64,000 nt of DNA, from positions 5,211-69,210 of the forward strand of contig QANZ01027585.1 of the NCBI GenBank assembly GCA_003254925.1. The letters are read 5' to 3'. Both the position numbers and the translations under genes were made by a program. Every line of letters starts with the position of its first letter. Position 1 is the stretch's first letter. Shown piece by piece: positions 34,406 to 45,142 of the stretch. Origin of the DNA: Chamaecrista fasciculata (lineage: Eukaryota; Streptophyta; Magnoliopsida; Fabales; Fabaceae). A model generated the notes under the pieces. The model was not told the DNA's origin, searched no databases, and saw only the letters and a list, made by a program, of their open reading frames with translations.

Positions 34406-37400
34406 ATGGCAACGAACGTTCAAACACTATCACTGCGATCTGTCCTTGAGAAGGACAAGTTGACTGGGACTAACTTCCTTGACTGGTATCGTAATTTGAG
34501 AATAGTTCTCACCCAGGAAAGGAAGCTCTATGTCCTAGAGAACCCCATCCCTGAACAGCCTGCTGCTAACGCTCCAAGAGCTCAGAGAGATGCTTATGAG
34601 AAGCATCAAAGTGACTCTGTGGACGTTGCCTGTCTTATGCTGGTAACCATGGTTCCCGAGATCCAAAAGAACTTGGAGAACAAAGGGGCATATGAGATAA
34701 TAACACATCTCAGGGAAATGTTCCAAGTACAGGCAAGGCAAGAGAGATATGAGACAGCAAAGGCTCTATACTCTTGCAAAATGGCAGAAGGTCAATCTGT
34801 TAGTGCCCACGTCTTGAAGATGCAGGGGTACATAGATCACCTTGCCAGGCTGGGTTTTCCCATTGTGCCAGAGCTAGCGACGGATTTGATCCTGCATTCG
34901 CTACCTCGCAGTTATGACCAGTTCATACTGAATTTCAACATGAATGGCATGGAGAAAACTATTTCTGAACTGCATGGGATGCTAAAGACTGCTGAGGTGT
35001 CCATTAAGAAGGCGCCTAGCACTGTCTTACTAGTTCAGGATAAGGGAAAGGGTAAGGGCAAAGGAAAGAGGAAAGGAGATGCTGAGGTTAGTGGGACTAA
35101 GCCTGCAGCAAAACCTAACCCACCGCCTGCCAAGAAGGCAAAGTCCAATAAGGAGACAGTTTGTTTCTTCTGCCAGAAGCCAGGACACTGGAAGAGAAAC
35201 TGTAAACTGTTCTTGGAAGATCTGAAGAAGAAGAAGAGCGAAGCCTCTACTTCAGGTATCTATGTTATAGGTGTTCACTTGTCTACTCCTACTACTTGGG
35301 TATTGGATACCGCTTGTGGTTCTCACATATGTACTAATGTGCAGGGGTTGAGAAGAAGTAGAAAGCTGAACAGGGGCGAGGTGGACCTACGTGTGGGCAA
35401 TGGAGCAAGAGTTGCTGCTGTTGCTGTAGGAACATTCGAGCTAGTTTTGCCCACTGGGCTTATATTGTTTTTGAACAATTGTTATTATGTACCATCTCTT
35501 AGTTCTAACATTATTTCGCTTTCTTATTTGGATAAGGAAGGATTTGTTTGTGTGAATGGGAATGGTAGATGTTCTATTTATAAGAATGAGGTGTTATATG
35601 CTTATGGTGATTTGCATGATAACCACTATATCTTAAAATTAGAACAAAGACGTAATAATAACGAAATCTATAACATTGATACGAAAAGGATTAAGACTGG
35701 CGAGCCTAATCCTACATACCTTTGGCATTGTCGTTTAGGCCATATAAACGAGAAACGCCTCGAGAAGCTCCATAAGGATGGACTTCTAAGCTCATTTGAT
35801 TTCGAATCATATGATGCTTGCGAATCTTGTCTACTTGGTAAGATGACAAAGGCGCCTTTCACTGGCCGCAGTGAAAGGGCAACTGACTTGTTGGGGATCA
35901 TACATAGTGATGTATGTGGACCCATGAATATCAGTGCCAGAGGAGGTTACTCCTACTTCATCACGTTCACTGACGACTTCAGTAGATATGGGTATATCTA
36001 CTTGATGAAGCATAAGTCAGAGTCTTTTGACATGTTCAAAAGATTTCATAATGAAGTTGAGAACCAGCTTGACAAGAAAATCAAGATCCTACGATCAGAT
36101 CGAGGAGGCGAGTATTTGAGTCAAGACTTCATTGATCATCTTAGTAGTTGTGGGATAGTCTCACAACTGACTCCACCTGGAACACCACAGTGGATTGGTG
36201 TTTCTGAGAGGAGGAATCGAACTTTATTAGATATGGTGCGGTCTATGATGAGTCAAACCGATCTTCCGCCATCCTTTTGGGGGTACGCTTTAGAAGCTGC
36301 CGCTTTCACACTTAACCGTGTTCCGTCTAAGGCTGTTGAGAAGACACCATATGAGATATGGAATGGGAGGAGTCCCATTATGTCTTACCTCAAGGTTTGG
36401 GGATGTGAAGTTTACGTTAAGCAACAAGCTAACGATAAACTATCTCCCAAATCCCTCAAGTGTCTGTTTGTAGGATACCCCAAGGAAACGAGGGGATACT
36501 ATGTCTACTACCCAGCTGACAACAAAGTGTTTGTAGTCAGGAGTGGATACTTCTTGGAGAAGGATCTAGTTTCCAAAAGAAACAGTGGGAGTAAGATAGA
36601 GCTAGAAGAAGTTCAAGCTCCACAAGACACGCCAGAGGCGCAGACGGAAACTGGAGAAGTTCCGCAAGATGTTGAGGAAGCTACTCCATAAACACAAGGA
36701 CCACGAAGGTCTGATAGAACACGTTTTCAGCCAGAGAAATATTACGGATTTCTCATGACTGAGAACAAGGATGTGTTGCTCACGGAGCGTGGTGAACCCA
36801 CCACCTATCAAGAGGCCATCGTAGATCCCAACTCAGAAAAATGGGTTGAAGCCATGAAGGCTGAGATGCAATCTATGTACGACAACAAGGTGTGGACCTT
36901 GGTCGCGCCACCTGAAGGGGTAAAACCCGTAGGGTGCAAGTGGGTTTTCAAGGAGAAAACCGACATGGATGGCAACGTCAACGTCTTCAAGGCCAGGCTA
37001 GTTGCAAAGGGTTTTACGCAACGTCATGGTATAGACTATGACGAAACATTTTCGCCTGTCGCAATGCCCAAGTCCATTAGGATCCTCCTTGCCATAGTTG
37101 CATATTATGACTATGAGATATGGCAAATGGATGTCAAAATAGCATTCCTTAATGGAAGGCTGCCCGAGGACGTGTATATGATACAGCCTGAGGGGTTTGT
37201 ATGTCCAGAGGCTCCAGACATGGTGTGCAAGCTTCAAAGATCCCTTTATGGATTGAAGCAGGCATCTAGGAGTTGGAATCACCGTTTTGACGAAGTAGTC
37301 AAAGAGTTTGGCTTCTTGCAAAACCCTGACGAACCTTGTGTTTACAAGAAGGTTAGTGGGAGTACTATCGTATTCTTGGTACTGTATGTCGATGACATAC

Positions 37401-38371
37401 TACTCATTGGAAACGACGTTCCAACCTTAGAGATTATAAAATCTTGGTTAGGAAAATCTTTCTCAATGAAGGACTTGGGAGAAGCTGCCTATATCCTAGG
37501 CATTAAGATCTATAGAGATAGATCTAGGAGGCTTCTCGGATTGAGTCAGAATACATACTTGGATAAGGTATTGAAGAGGTTCAATATGCAGGAATTCAAG
37601 AAGGGATTCGTCCCTATAAACCATGGATTGACCTTGAGCAAGAAACAGTGTACGAAGACACTTCTTGAGCGAAGGCGCATGAGTGGAATTCCATATGCCT
37701 CGGCCATAGGATCCATCATGTATGCCATGTTATGTACTCGACCAGATGTGTCATTTGCCCTAAGCATGACGAGCCGATTCCAATAAGACGCTGGTGAGGA
37801 TCATTGGATCGCTGTCAAGAATATCCTTAAGTACTTAAGAAGGACTAAGGAGGAATTCTTGGTGTACGGTGGAACTGATGAAGAGCTATGTGTAAGGGGT
37901 TACACAGATGCTAGTTTCCAAACCGACCAAGATGACTTTAAATCGCAGTCAGGATATGTGTTTCTCCTGAACGGTGGCAGCGTGAGCTGGAAGAGTTCCA
38001 TGCAAAGCACGATTGCTGATTCTACAACGGAGTCCGAGTATATTGCAGCATCGGATGCGGCAAAGGAGGCTGTGTGGATTAGAAAGTTCATCTCCGAGCT
38101 TGGAGTGGTTCCGACCATTTCTGATCCCGTAACCCTGTTTTGTGACAATAGTGGCGCTATTGCACAAGCCAAGGAGCCACGGTCCCACCAGAGGACCAAA
38201 CATATACTCAGACGTTTTCACCTTGTCAGGGAGATGGTTGACAGAGGTGATGTAAAGATATGCAAGGTAGCAGGTGAGGACAACGTTGCTGATCCTCTGA
38301 CTAAACCTCTTGCAAGGGGCGTGCATGAACGCCATGTATCGTCGATGGGGATTAGACACATTGATCAGTGA
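34406..38371 (+). pseudogene. Ty1/copia gag-pol polyprotein with two in-frame stops
   Basis: This is a single frame of 1322 codons. Gag occupies residues 1-235, with a Lys/Gly run at about 213-224 and the zinc knuckle CFFCQKPGHWKRNC at 253-266. Protease has Asp301 in WVLDTACGSHI. GAG-pre-integrase has HCRLGH (441-446) and C472/C475. Integrase has D502, D565 and E601, a D-D(35)-E spacing. RT has YVDD at codons 994-997 (37385-37396), and RNase H has YTDAS, TESEY and FCDNSGAIA. Gene order PR-IN-RT-RH defines Ty1/copia. Breaks are TAA at 36689-36691, between integrase and RT, and TAA at 37784-37786 (CAA in element A), after RT. Other oddities are PQWIGVSER (Ile for Asn) and AMPKSIR (Pro for Ala). 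No frameshift was found. Confidence 0.95.
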
Positions 38372-38410
38372 ACCTAGAGTAGGAAGAACTAGATTAATGA
38401 TTGTACCCTA

Positions 38411-38425
38411 GTGCAAGTGGGAGTC
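38411..38425 (+). promoter_or_regulatory. Polypurine tract of element E
   Basis: GTGCAAGTGGGAGTC directly precedes the 3' LTR and is the presumed plus-strand primer site. Confidence 0.8.
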
Positions 38426-40464
38426 TGTTGGAGATTGTGCCCTAGGGCCAATCATTTTATTTGATAAATATGTTGTGAACATATTATTAATTTATGGAAG
38501 ATAAATTAATGTGTTGTCATATTATTTGCATGTTTACTATGATAACGTCCATGATTAATTATGAGATAATTAATCTAAAATTGTCCCTGGTCGATTATTT
38601 TTGTGGGAGCAAAAATGAACTAAGACCAGCATGACCTCGGTGCATGAGATGCACGCACTAGATGCTGGGACGAGAGTCATGGTGCAATTACGTAAGGTGG
38701 TTACGAATTGCTGGACTGACCCGGAGAGTCCTGCATGGGTTTAGTCATCAGCTAGTCTCTCCTAGTACGCCTGTAGCGATGCCTTTGACCTGAGGTCAAT
38801 GACTATTCCAGCGTTGCAGTTGTCAGTCTTTGGCTTAGTCTAACGCTGCCCGTAACAGGGTAGTTATACGGGCTGAGTACGGGGCTGGTTGATTGCTTTG
38901 CAGTGGAATGTGGATTGGCCAAAATGGGATTTTGTCCCTCATTAAGATGAGAGATATCTAACTGGCGCCCTCGATGAGTCTGTCCAGGAAAATGCGTGGC
39001 CACGCTGGGATTTGGGACTTACTCAAGGAATCGAGAAAGTTGAGGTTTGGATTATGGATGACATACCTGTGCCTAGTCCATGACCAAGATATCGTAGGAC
39101 AATCGGATCTCTGACACGGAGGTACTGAGGTTAAGTCGTTTTCTGGTTACCAAACGATAACTCACGGATTTTGGGTAGTTGTGATGGCTTGCTAGAGTCC
39201 GCTCACAACTTGTAGGTCATGGGGATGCCCTACTGCCAACTTCACGTGGGGCCTGCTGGGTCACACACGAGCAGGAACTGATCACCATTCGAGTGGGACA
39301 CGAATTAGGGTTAATTCGTGGGTCACGCGAGTGACACGATTTAAGACACAGAGGAAATGTCTGGGACATTAGGTCTTGTCTTAATTAATCTACAGATGAC
39401 ATATTTAGATTTGTGGGACAAATTTAAATATTAATAATTGTATATAATTAATGAGATTAATTATAGACAATTTAAATATTAGGAAAATAATTCAGATAAT
39501 GTTCCTAAGAGTTAGGAAATTATTGAATTATAAAATTCCTAAATATATTGGAGAGGGTGGCGCCTCTTGGGGTATTATTTGGTTAAATAAAAATGTTTTA
39601 TTTAATTCAAATAATATTTGAAATTCAAATGGAGATTTGAAATTCAAAAGATTTGGTGAGTATCTCTCAGAATCTTTGGTGAATCAAAAATAAGGAAGTT
39701 TTTGATTAATTAAATTCCAAGGGAATTTGAGAGAGGGAAGGCGCCATCTTGGTGGGTCCCTTTGGGAGATTTGATCTCTCAATTTGATTCTCCAAGATTG
39801 CATTTTGAATTTAAATATAATATTAGAGTAATATTATAATTATAAATTCAAGGCCTAAAATAATTATATTATCAAAATATCTTTATTTTAGGAATTATTA
39901 AATCACCAAAATATCTCCCTATTTAAGGGGGCAAGTCGACTTGCCCAAGGAATGCAATATTGAAACCCTAGTTTGATTTTCCTCCTAAGAGTTAGAGAGA
40001 GAAAAATTCCTTTGCACACACTTTAGAGAATTTCGACTTTCTCTAAGAGTTAGAGAGAGAATTCGAATTTGCTCTAGAATTAGGGTTTTGAGAGAAGAAT
40101 AGGCAAGAAGGAGTTCTTGTGGGGGGATTCTTCTTAGCGCCACCTCTATTGCTGATTCAAGAAGAGTTCTTGGAATCAGAGGTCTGTAGATTGGTCCCAG
40201 AATTCTTTTGGAGAAAAGAATTGGAGGCTAGCACCTCGGTGATCAAAAGAAACTGTTCGTGTGGATTACTGGCAGAGGGAGAACTCTGGGAGTGGACTCC
40301 GTGGAACTAGCCCCGTTCAACCGATTGATTTGAAACTCTGAGGTATAACACTAACCAAAAGTTTTAAATTCTACTAGCAGATCCGTTCGCGAATCAGAGG
40401 ACCTAGGCGTTATTTTTAATTTTATTTTTGCTTCCGCTGCCTTAGGCGCCTAGGATTCCCAACA
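38426..40464 (+). mobile_element. Element E 3' LTR
   Basis: This 2039-bp LTR runs from TGTTGGAGATTG to GGATTCCCAACA. It matches 30806-32840 over long identical runs with scattered substitutions and one- to three-base indels. SL5 occurs at 38598-38615 and SL6 at 38640-38654. Confidence 0.93.
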
Positions 40465-40469
40465 CTAGG

Positions 40470-42487
40470 GCCAATCATTTTATAAATATGTTATGAACAT
40501 ATTGATTAATTTATAGAGATAAATTAATGGTTATCATATTATAAGCATGTTTACTATGATAACAGTTCGTGATTAATTATAGGATAATTAATCTAAGCTG
40601 TCCCTGGTCGCTCATTCAAGTGGGAACTTGAAATGAACCAAGACTGGCATGACCTCGGTGCAAAGAGATGCATGCACTAGATGCTAGAATGAGTGTCGTG
40701 GTGCAATTATGTAAAGGGTTACAAATTGCTGGACCGACCCAGAGAGTCTTGCATGGGTTTTAGTCATTAGCTAGTCTCTCCTGTACACCTGTCACGATGC
40801 CCTTAGACCTGAGGTCTTCATCATTCCGGCGTTGTAGTTGTCAAACTTTGGCTTAGTCTAACGTTACCCGTAGCAGGGTAGTCATAAGGGCTAGGTACGG
40901 GTTTGGTTGATAACTGTGCTGAGGAATGTGGTTGACCAAGATGGAATTTTGTCCCTCATAGAAGATGGGAGATATTTAACTGGGCCCCTCGATGAGTCTG
41001 TCCAAGGAATGTGTGGCCACACTGGAAATTGGGACTTACTCAAGGAATCGAGAAAGTTGAGGTTTGGATTTTGGATGACTTTCCCATGCCTAATCCATGA
41101 CCAAAATATAGTAGGACAAAAAGGGATCTAGACAAGGTGGTACTGAGGTTAAGTCATTTCGGCGATAAATGATAACTCACGTGTTTTGGGTAGTCGTGAT
41201 GGCTTACTAGAGTCCGCTCTCGACTTGTAAGTCATAGAGATGACTTGCTGCCAAATTCACGTGGGGCCTGCTGGGTCACACACGAGCAGGATCAAGATGC
41301 CACATCGGGACACGAATTAGGGTTAATTCGTGGGTCACTTAGGTGACACCGTTTAAGACATAATTGACTGTCTTGGGACATGAAATATTGTCTTAAATAA
41401 ATATCTACAGATATATGTGATATTTAGATTTGTGGGACAAATTTAAATATATATGTATATATATGATAATTGTTAAATAGATAATTGGATTAGGCTATTT
41501 ACAATTATATTCCTATTTATAATATTAGGAATAAATAAATTGGATAAGTTTCCTNTTCAAAATTCAAAAGATTGACTTAAAGATATTATGGTAATATCTT
41601 AAATCAATATTGTTGGAAAATAACAAATTATTAGTTATAACTTCCTAAGAGTTAGGATTGTTATTTTGATTTATTAAATTCCAACAAAAGGAGGAGGACT
41701 TGGCGCATGGGTGAGTATCTTTTGGGAAGATTTGATCTTCCAATTTTATTCTCCAAGATTGCATTTGAATTCAAATTATAATATTAAGGTAATATTATAA
41801 TTAGGAATTCAAGTCCTAAAATTATGATATTATTGTAATCTCATAATTTAATAATTTGATGATCCTATAATTTAGGGATTCCCTAATTATAATTATCAAA
41901 CTTCCCAAACCCTATATAAGCATAGCATAAGTCGACTTTCCCTAAGCCTCATGTACACTTGGGAAATTCGATTTAGCCTAGCTAATTCACAAGAACAAAA
42001 TCATTTTGAGTCTTGGTGAAGAGAGAAAGAGAACACAACCCTAGTTTTTCTAGAGAGAGAAAGTGGCGCAAACCTAAAAGGAGTTTTAGGGTTTGTGACA
42101 AGGTTGTGTGAGATCAAGAATTTGATTCTTGATCATAGGCGCCATCAAGTTCTTGGAGTTCAAGAATAGTTCTTGAATTCAAGAACACCGTAGATAAGGT
42201 CTCTGGTTCACTTGGAGAAGTCAAGGATGCTAGCACCTAGGCATCTCCAAAACTGTTCGTGTGGATCATCGGCGGAGGGACCACACTCAGAGTGGACTCC
42301 TCAGCATTGTAGACACAAAAGTCGCCGATTGATTTGGGTAAATCTCTAGTCCTTTTACTGACACAGATACATATAGAGGATCCTTGGGAAAGAAATCACT
42401 GTGCGCCTGGTTTTATTTTGTTTCGTGTTTTAAATTTTTAATTTATACCTGTTTCCGCTGCGTTGGCGTGCCCGTGATTTCCCAACA
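40470..42487 (+). mobile_element. Element F 5' LTR, main part
   Basis: This continues the LTR that starts at 30785, from just after the first CTAGG to the terminal GTGATTTCCCAACA, and is followed by a PBS. It belongs to a subfamily with SL5 as TTCAAG-TGGGAA-CTTGAA (40615-40632) and SL8 as GTGTGGCCACAC (41011-41022). A single N at 41555 sits where an AT-rich stretch of the LTR is expected, so sequence is probably missing there. Confidence 0.88.
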
Positions 42488-42488
42488 G

Positions 42489-43112
42489 TGGTATCAGAGC
42501 CACGCTATTTTGGATCTGTGTTAGTTTTTGGTGATTATACATGTGATGTGTAATATGTGTTTACCGTTTTTCAATTGGCATGCTTATGGTTGTTTTACGA
42601 AAAGATCCACCATAAAAGTTTTGGAACTAATGCAAAAGGTGCAAATTATATGTATGAGTTACATATGAAATCAATGTGATTGATTTAAATTTTTCTTGAA
42701 TTTTGAAGGCTAAAGTCGAACTCCCTTATAATTATAAATAAAATTGTTTTAATTATAATTATAAAAGGGTGGCTGGAAAATTATTAAAATTATGAATTTT
42801 AAAATTTTCAGGATCAATAATTTAAATTCTTGAATGTGATTCTTGAATTTTATAATTATTGATAATGGGCCTAATTTCAAGAATAAGGCATGTTAAAATT
42901 GCACAACCCTAATTTAAACACACCACAAAAATCGTTTTTGATATGTGTTTATGCTATACCGTGTTTGACATAATTGTATGAATTGTTCGTATATGTAATT
43001 GTGTGGTGTTGGATATGGCTCTAGGTTTTTGGTGTATACGGCCTGCGTGTCGTCTCCCTCTATCCGATGTAATTTTACTTTTCAGTTTATACCTCAATGT
43101 AACTGGGGTTTA
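42489..43112 (+). mobile_element. PBS and leader of element F, cut at a gap
   Basis: The PBS TGGTATCAGAGCC (42489-42501) is followed by leader sequence homologous to that of elements A and E, up to the phrase TACCTCAATGTAACTGGGG. It stops at the run of N at 43113. No gag-pol or 3' LTR of F is present, although F must have had them if its 5' LTR and PBS are genuine. Confidence 0.85.
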
Positions 43113-43171
43113 NNNNNNNNNNNNNNNNNNNNNNNNNNNNNNNNNNNNNNNNNNNNNNNNNNNNNNNNNNN
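43113..43171. other. Assembly gap
   Basis: This is a run of N. The left side is the leader of element F; the right side is a (TA)n repeat (43172-43196) and the 3' side of the NAC gene. The missing DNA should include the rest of element F and probably the 5' part of the gene fragment at 30443-30784, so the real gap is likely much longer than the N run. Confidence 0.9.
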
Positions 43172-43196
43172 TATATATATATATATATATATATAT
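43172..43196. repeat. (TA)n microsatellite
   Basis: About 12 TA units lie directly at the edge of the assembly gap, downstream of the NAC gene. Confidence 0.9.
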
Positions 43197-43248
43197 TATG
43201 TACAAAAGGTGTTTCATTTCATTAGATTGATTCTCAGAAGAAGCAGGT

Positions 43249-44954
43249 TCAGTAATCCCAGAGTGTGCCTATATCCACACATGGTCCACCAGGTGGATAA
43301 ATTAATCCTTCATTGTTATTAAGAACGTTGTTAATACCATTAATACCATTGTTATTAACAACGTTGTTAATACCATTAATACCATTGTTGACAACGTTGT
43401 TGTTGTTAATGTTGAGATTGTTGTCGTTGATGTTGCATAACAGAGAGGAGATATCAGCATCAAACTCATCATCCACCATAGTAGTAGATTGATTCCCCAG
43501 AAACTGATGAGTAATTGTTGATTTTGGGTCATTATTATTGGGCATATTAAAATTCAGCAACGTCATCATGAACTCATCATCATTATTATGGTACTGAATC
43601 GAAGTATTATTACTAGGAGGAGGATTATTAATATTATTATTATTAATAATATTAATCCCATCAGATTGATCAGACCCAGGAGTGGGCATCATCATCATCA
43701 TCATATTTTGATGATCTTGATGATGTTCCATTATTGTGTTGTTGTTGTTGGAGAAGCAGGTCACGTGAGAGTGAGATGAATCCTCAATCTCCATTTCAGT
43801 CTGAGGAGAAGCTTCCATTAATGGTGGCAACATCATGGTATGATCACATGAAGAAGCACAAAGGCAACAATCATGATCATCATACTTATTATGATCATCC
43901 TTATTATTACCATCATCTTCTTCCGAAATCTTCACTTTCTTCTCACTGATTTTCTTCAGAGACACCCTGCTTAGAGCCCACTCACTCTGAAAGAAAAGCA
44001 GGTATAGAATTTAATATGAATAAGGAATGATTTGATTATTTATGAATATTGAGGAAATATATGAATAATTAATTACCTTTGGAAGATGGTACTTGGCATA
44101 GTGACCTTCAAGCCTGAATTCATGCATGACCCAATTGGTTTTCTGTCCTCTTGGGGCTCTTCCTTTGTAGAAAACCAGAGTTTTCTTCATCCCAATCAGA
44201 GATTTTCCTCCCTTGAAAATCTCCTTGTCTTTTCCTGTGGCTTTCCAATACCCACATTGAGTTGCCCTGTTTGTTCTTGATCCTGTTGGGTATTTCTTGT
44301 CTCTCATAGTGAAAAAGTACCATTCATTCTCTCCCTTTTTTGCCATTTTCGCCTCCTCTGAGAATACAACAACAACAATTTATTCATTTATTACAAAAAA
44401 CAACTATAATGAGTAACCCAAAAATTAGTTGAGGTTAAAGAGCCCAAGGTCTTATAAGTTGCCTTATGCTTAACAATCTCCCCGATGACAAAAACCCAAA
44501 AAAAGTTCAAGTCTTGATTATGAATAATTCATTCATTCATTAATCAATTAGAAAAAAAAACTGTAACGAGTAGAATCACACCCTAAAAACTAGTTAGTTG
44601 TTGAGGTTGAAGAGCTCAAGGTCTTATAAGGGGTTTGCACCTTACAGTCAGCAACGTAACCTCCCTGACGTGCGACTTGTTACAAAAACCTGAAAAAGAC
44701 AAATAGATAGATGACTTACTATGAAGAAGCCATGGCTCAATCTTGTTGAAGTCCACTTCACCTATGGCTATGGCGCTGAAGGATTTGTCCTTCACCTTCT
44801 TAGTGAGGCATTCTACTATGAGTTCTTCATCCGTAGGATAGAATCTGAATCCTACTGGAAATTTAAGCTTCTCAGCCTCTTCTCTATTATTATTAGTATT
44901 ATTAGCTGCTGATGATGATGATTCTGCTGCTGTTACTGTAACCTTTTGATCCAT
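43249..44954 (-). CDS. NAC-domain transcription factor (three exons)
   Basis: Exons on the minus strand are 44954-44720, 44357-44077 and 43986-43249, with GT-AG introns and consistent phase, giving 417 residues. NAC proteins are plant-specific nuclear transcription factors that bind DNA through the N-terminal NAC domain. Visible motifs are [14 protein letters not shown] and [13 protein letters not shown] (exon 1), then [28 protein letters not shown] and [13 protein letters not shown] (exon 2). Exon 3 starts SEWALSRV and carries a long acidic, His-, Met- and Asn-rich tail typical of an activation region. Intron positions fit the family's usual three-exon plan. Oddities: the subdomain after DEELI reads VECLTKKV instead of the usual YYL/HYL type, and EPW is followed by LL, not DL. 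A 36-bp tandem repeat (43324-43395) encodes an Asn/Gly/Ile-rich repeat. I do not assign a subgroup. Confidence 0.9.
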
Positions 44955-45132
44955 TATTCCTAATTAAAAATGAAAAAAAAAACCAACAAGATCAGCCACA
45001 AAATGAGAGAGAGGCATATATGAATACTAAAAGAGGGGAATTTTAATTTGAAGCTAGGAACCTGTGATGTGATGAGTGAAAGGTATATGAATATGATTGT
45101 GATTGATGAAGTATGTGTGAGAGAGAGGGTTG

Positions 45133-45142
45133 TAATTTATAG
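45133..45142 (-). promoter_or_regulatory. Probable TATA box of the NAC gene
   Basis: CTATAAATTA on the minus strand lies about 180 bp upstream of the ATG at 44954. It is followed by a CT-rich (CTCTCTCTCAC) stretch typical of plant 5' untranslated regions. Confidence 0.55.

Larger units (their letters stand above)
30806..40464 (+). mobile_element. Copia element E, nearly intact
   Basis: This 9659-bp element is bounded by TGTTGGAG and CCCAACA with a perfect CTAGG duplication (30801-30805 and 40465-40469). It has LTRs of 2035 and 2039 bp that are very similar by eye, a PBS, a leader, one long gag-pol frame with only two in-frame stops, and a polypurine tract. It is the youngest-looking and best preserved member of the family here and serves as the reference for the others. 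Confidence 0.95.

Noticed and set aside
42999-43322. ORFs containing runs of X across the gap
   Set aside because: They are artefacts of translating N and the (TA)n repeat.
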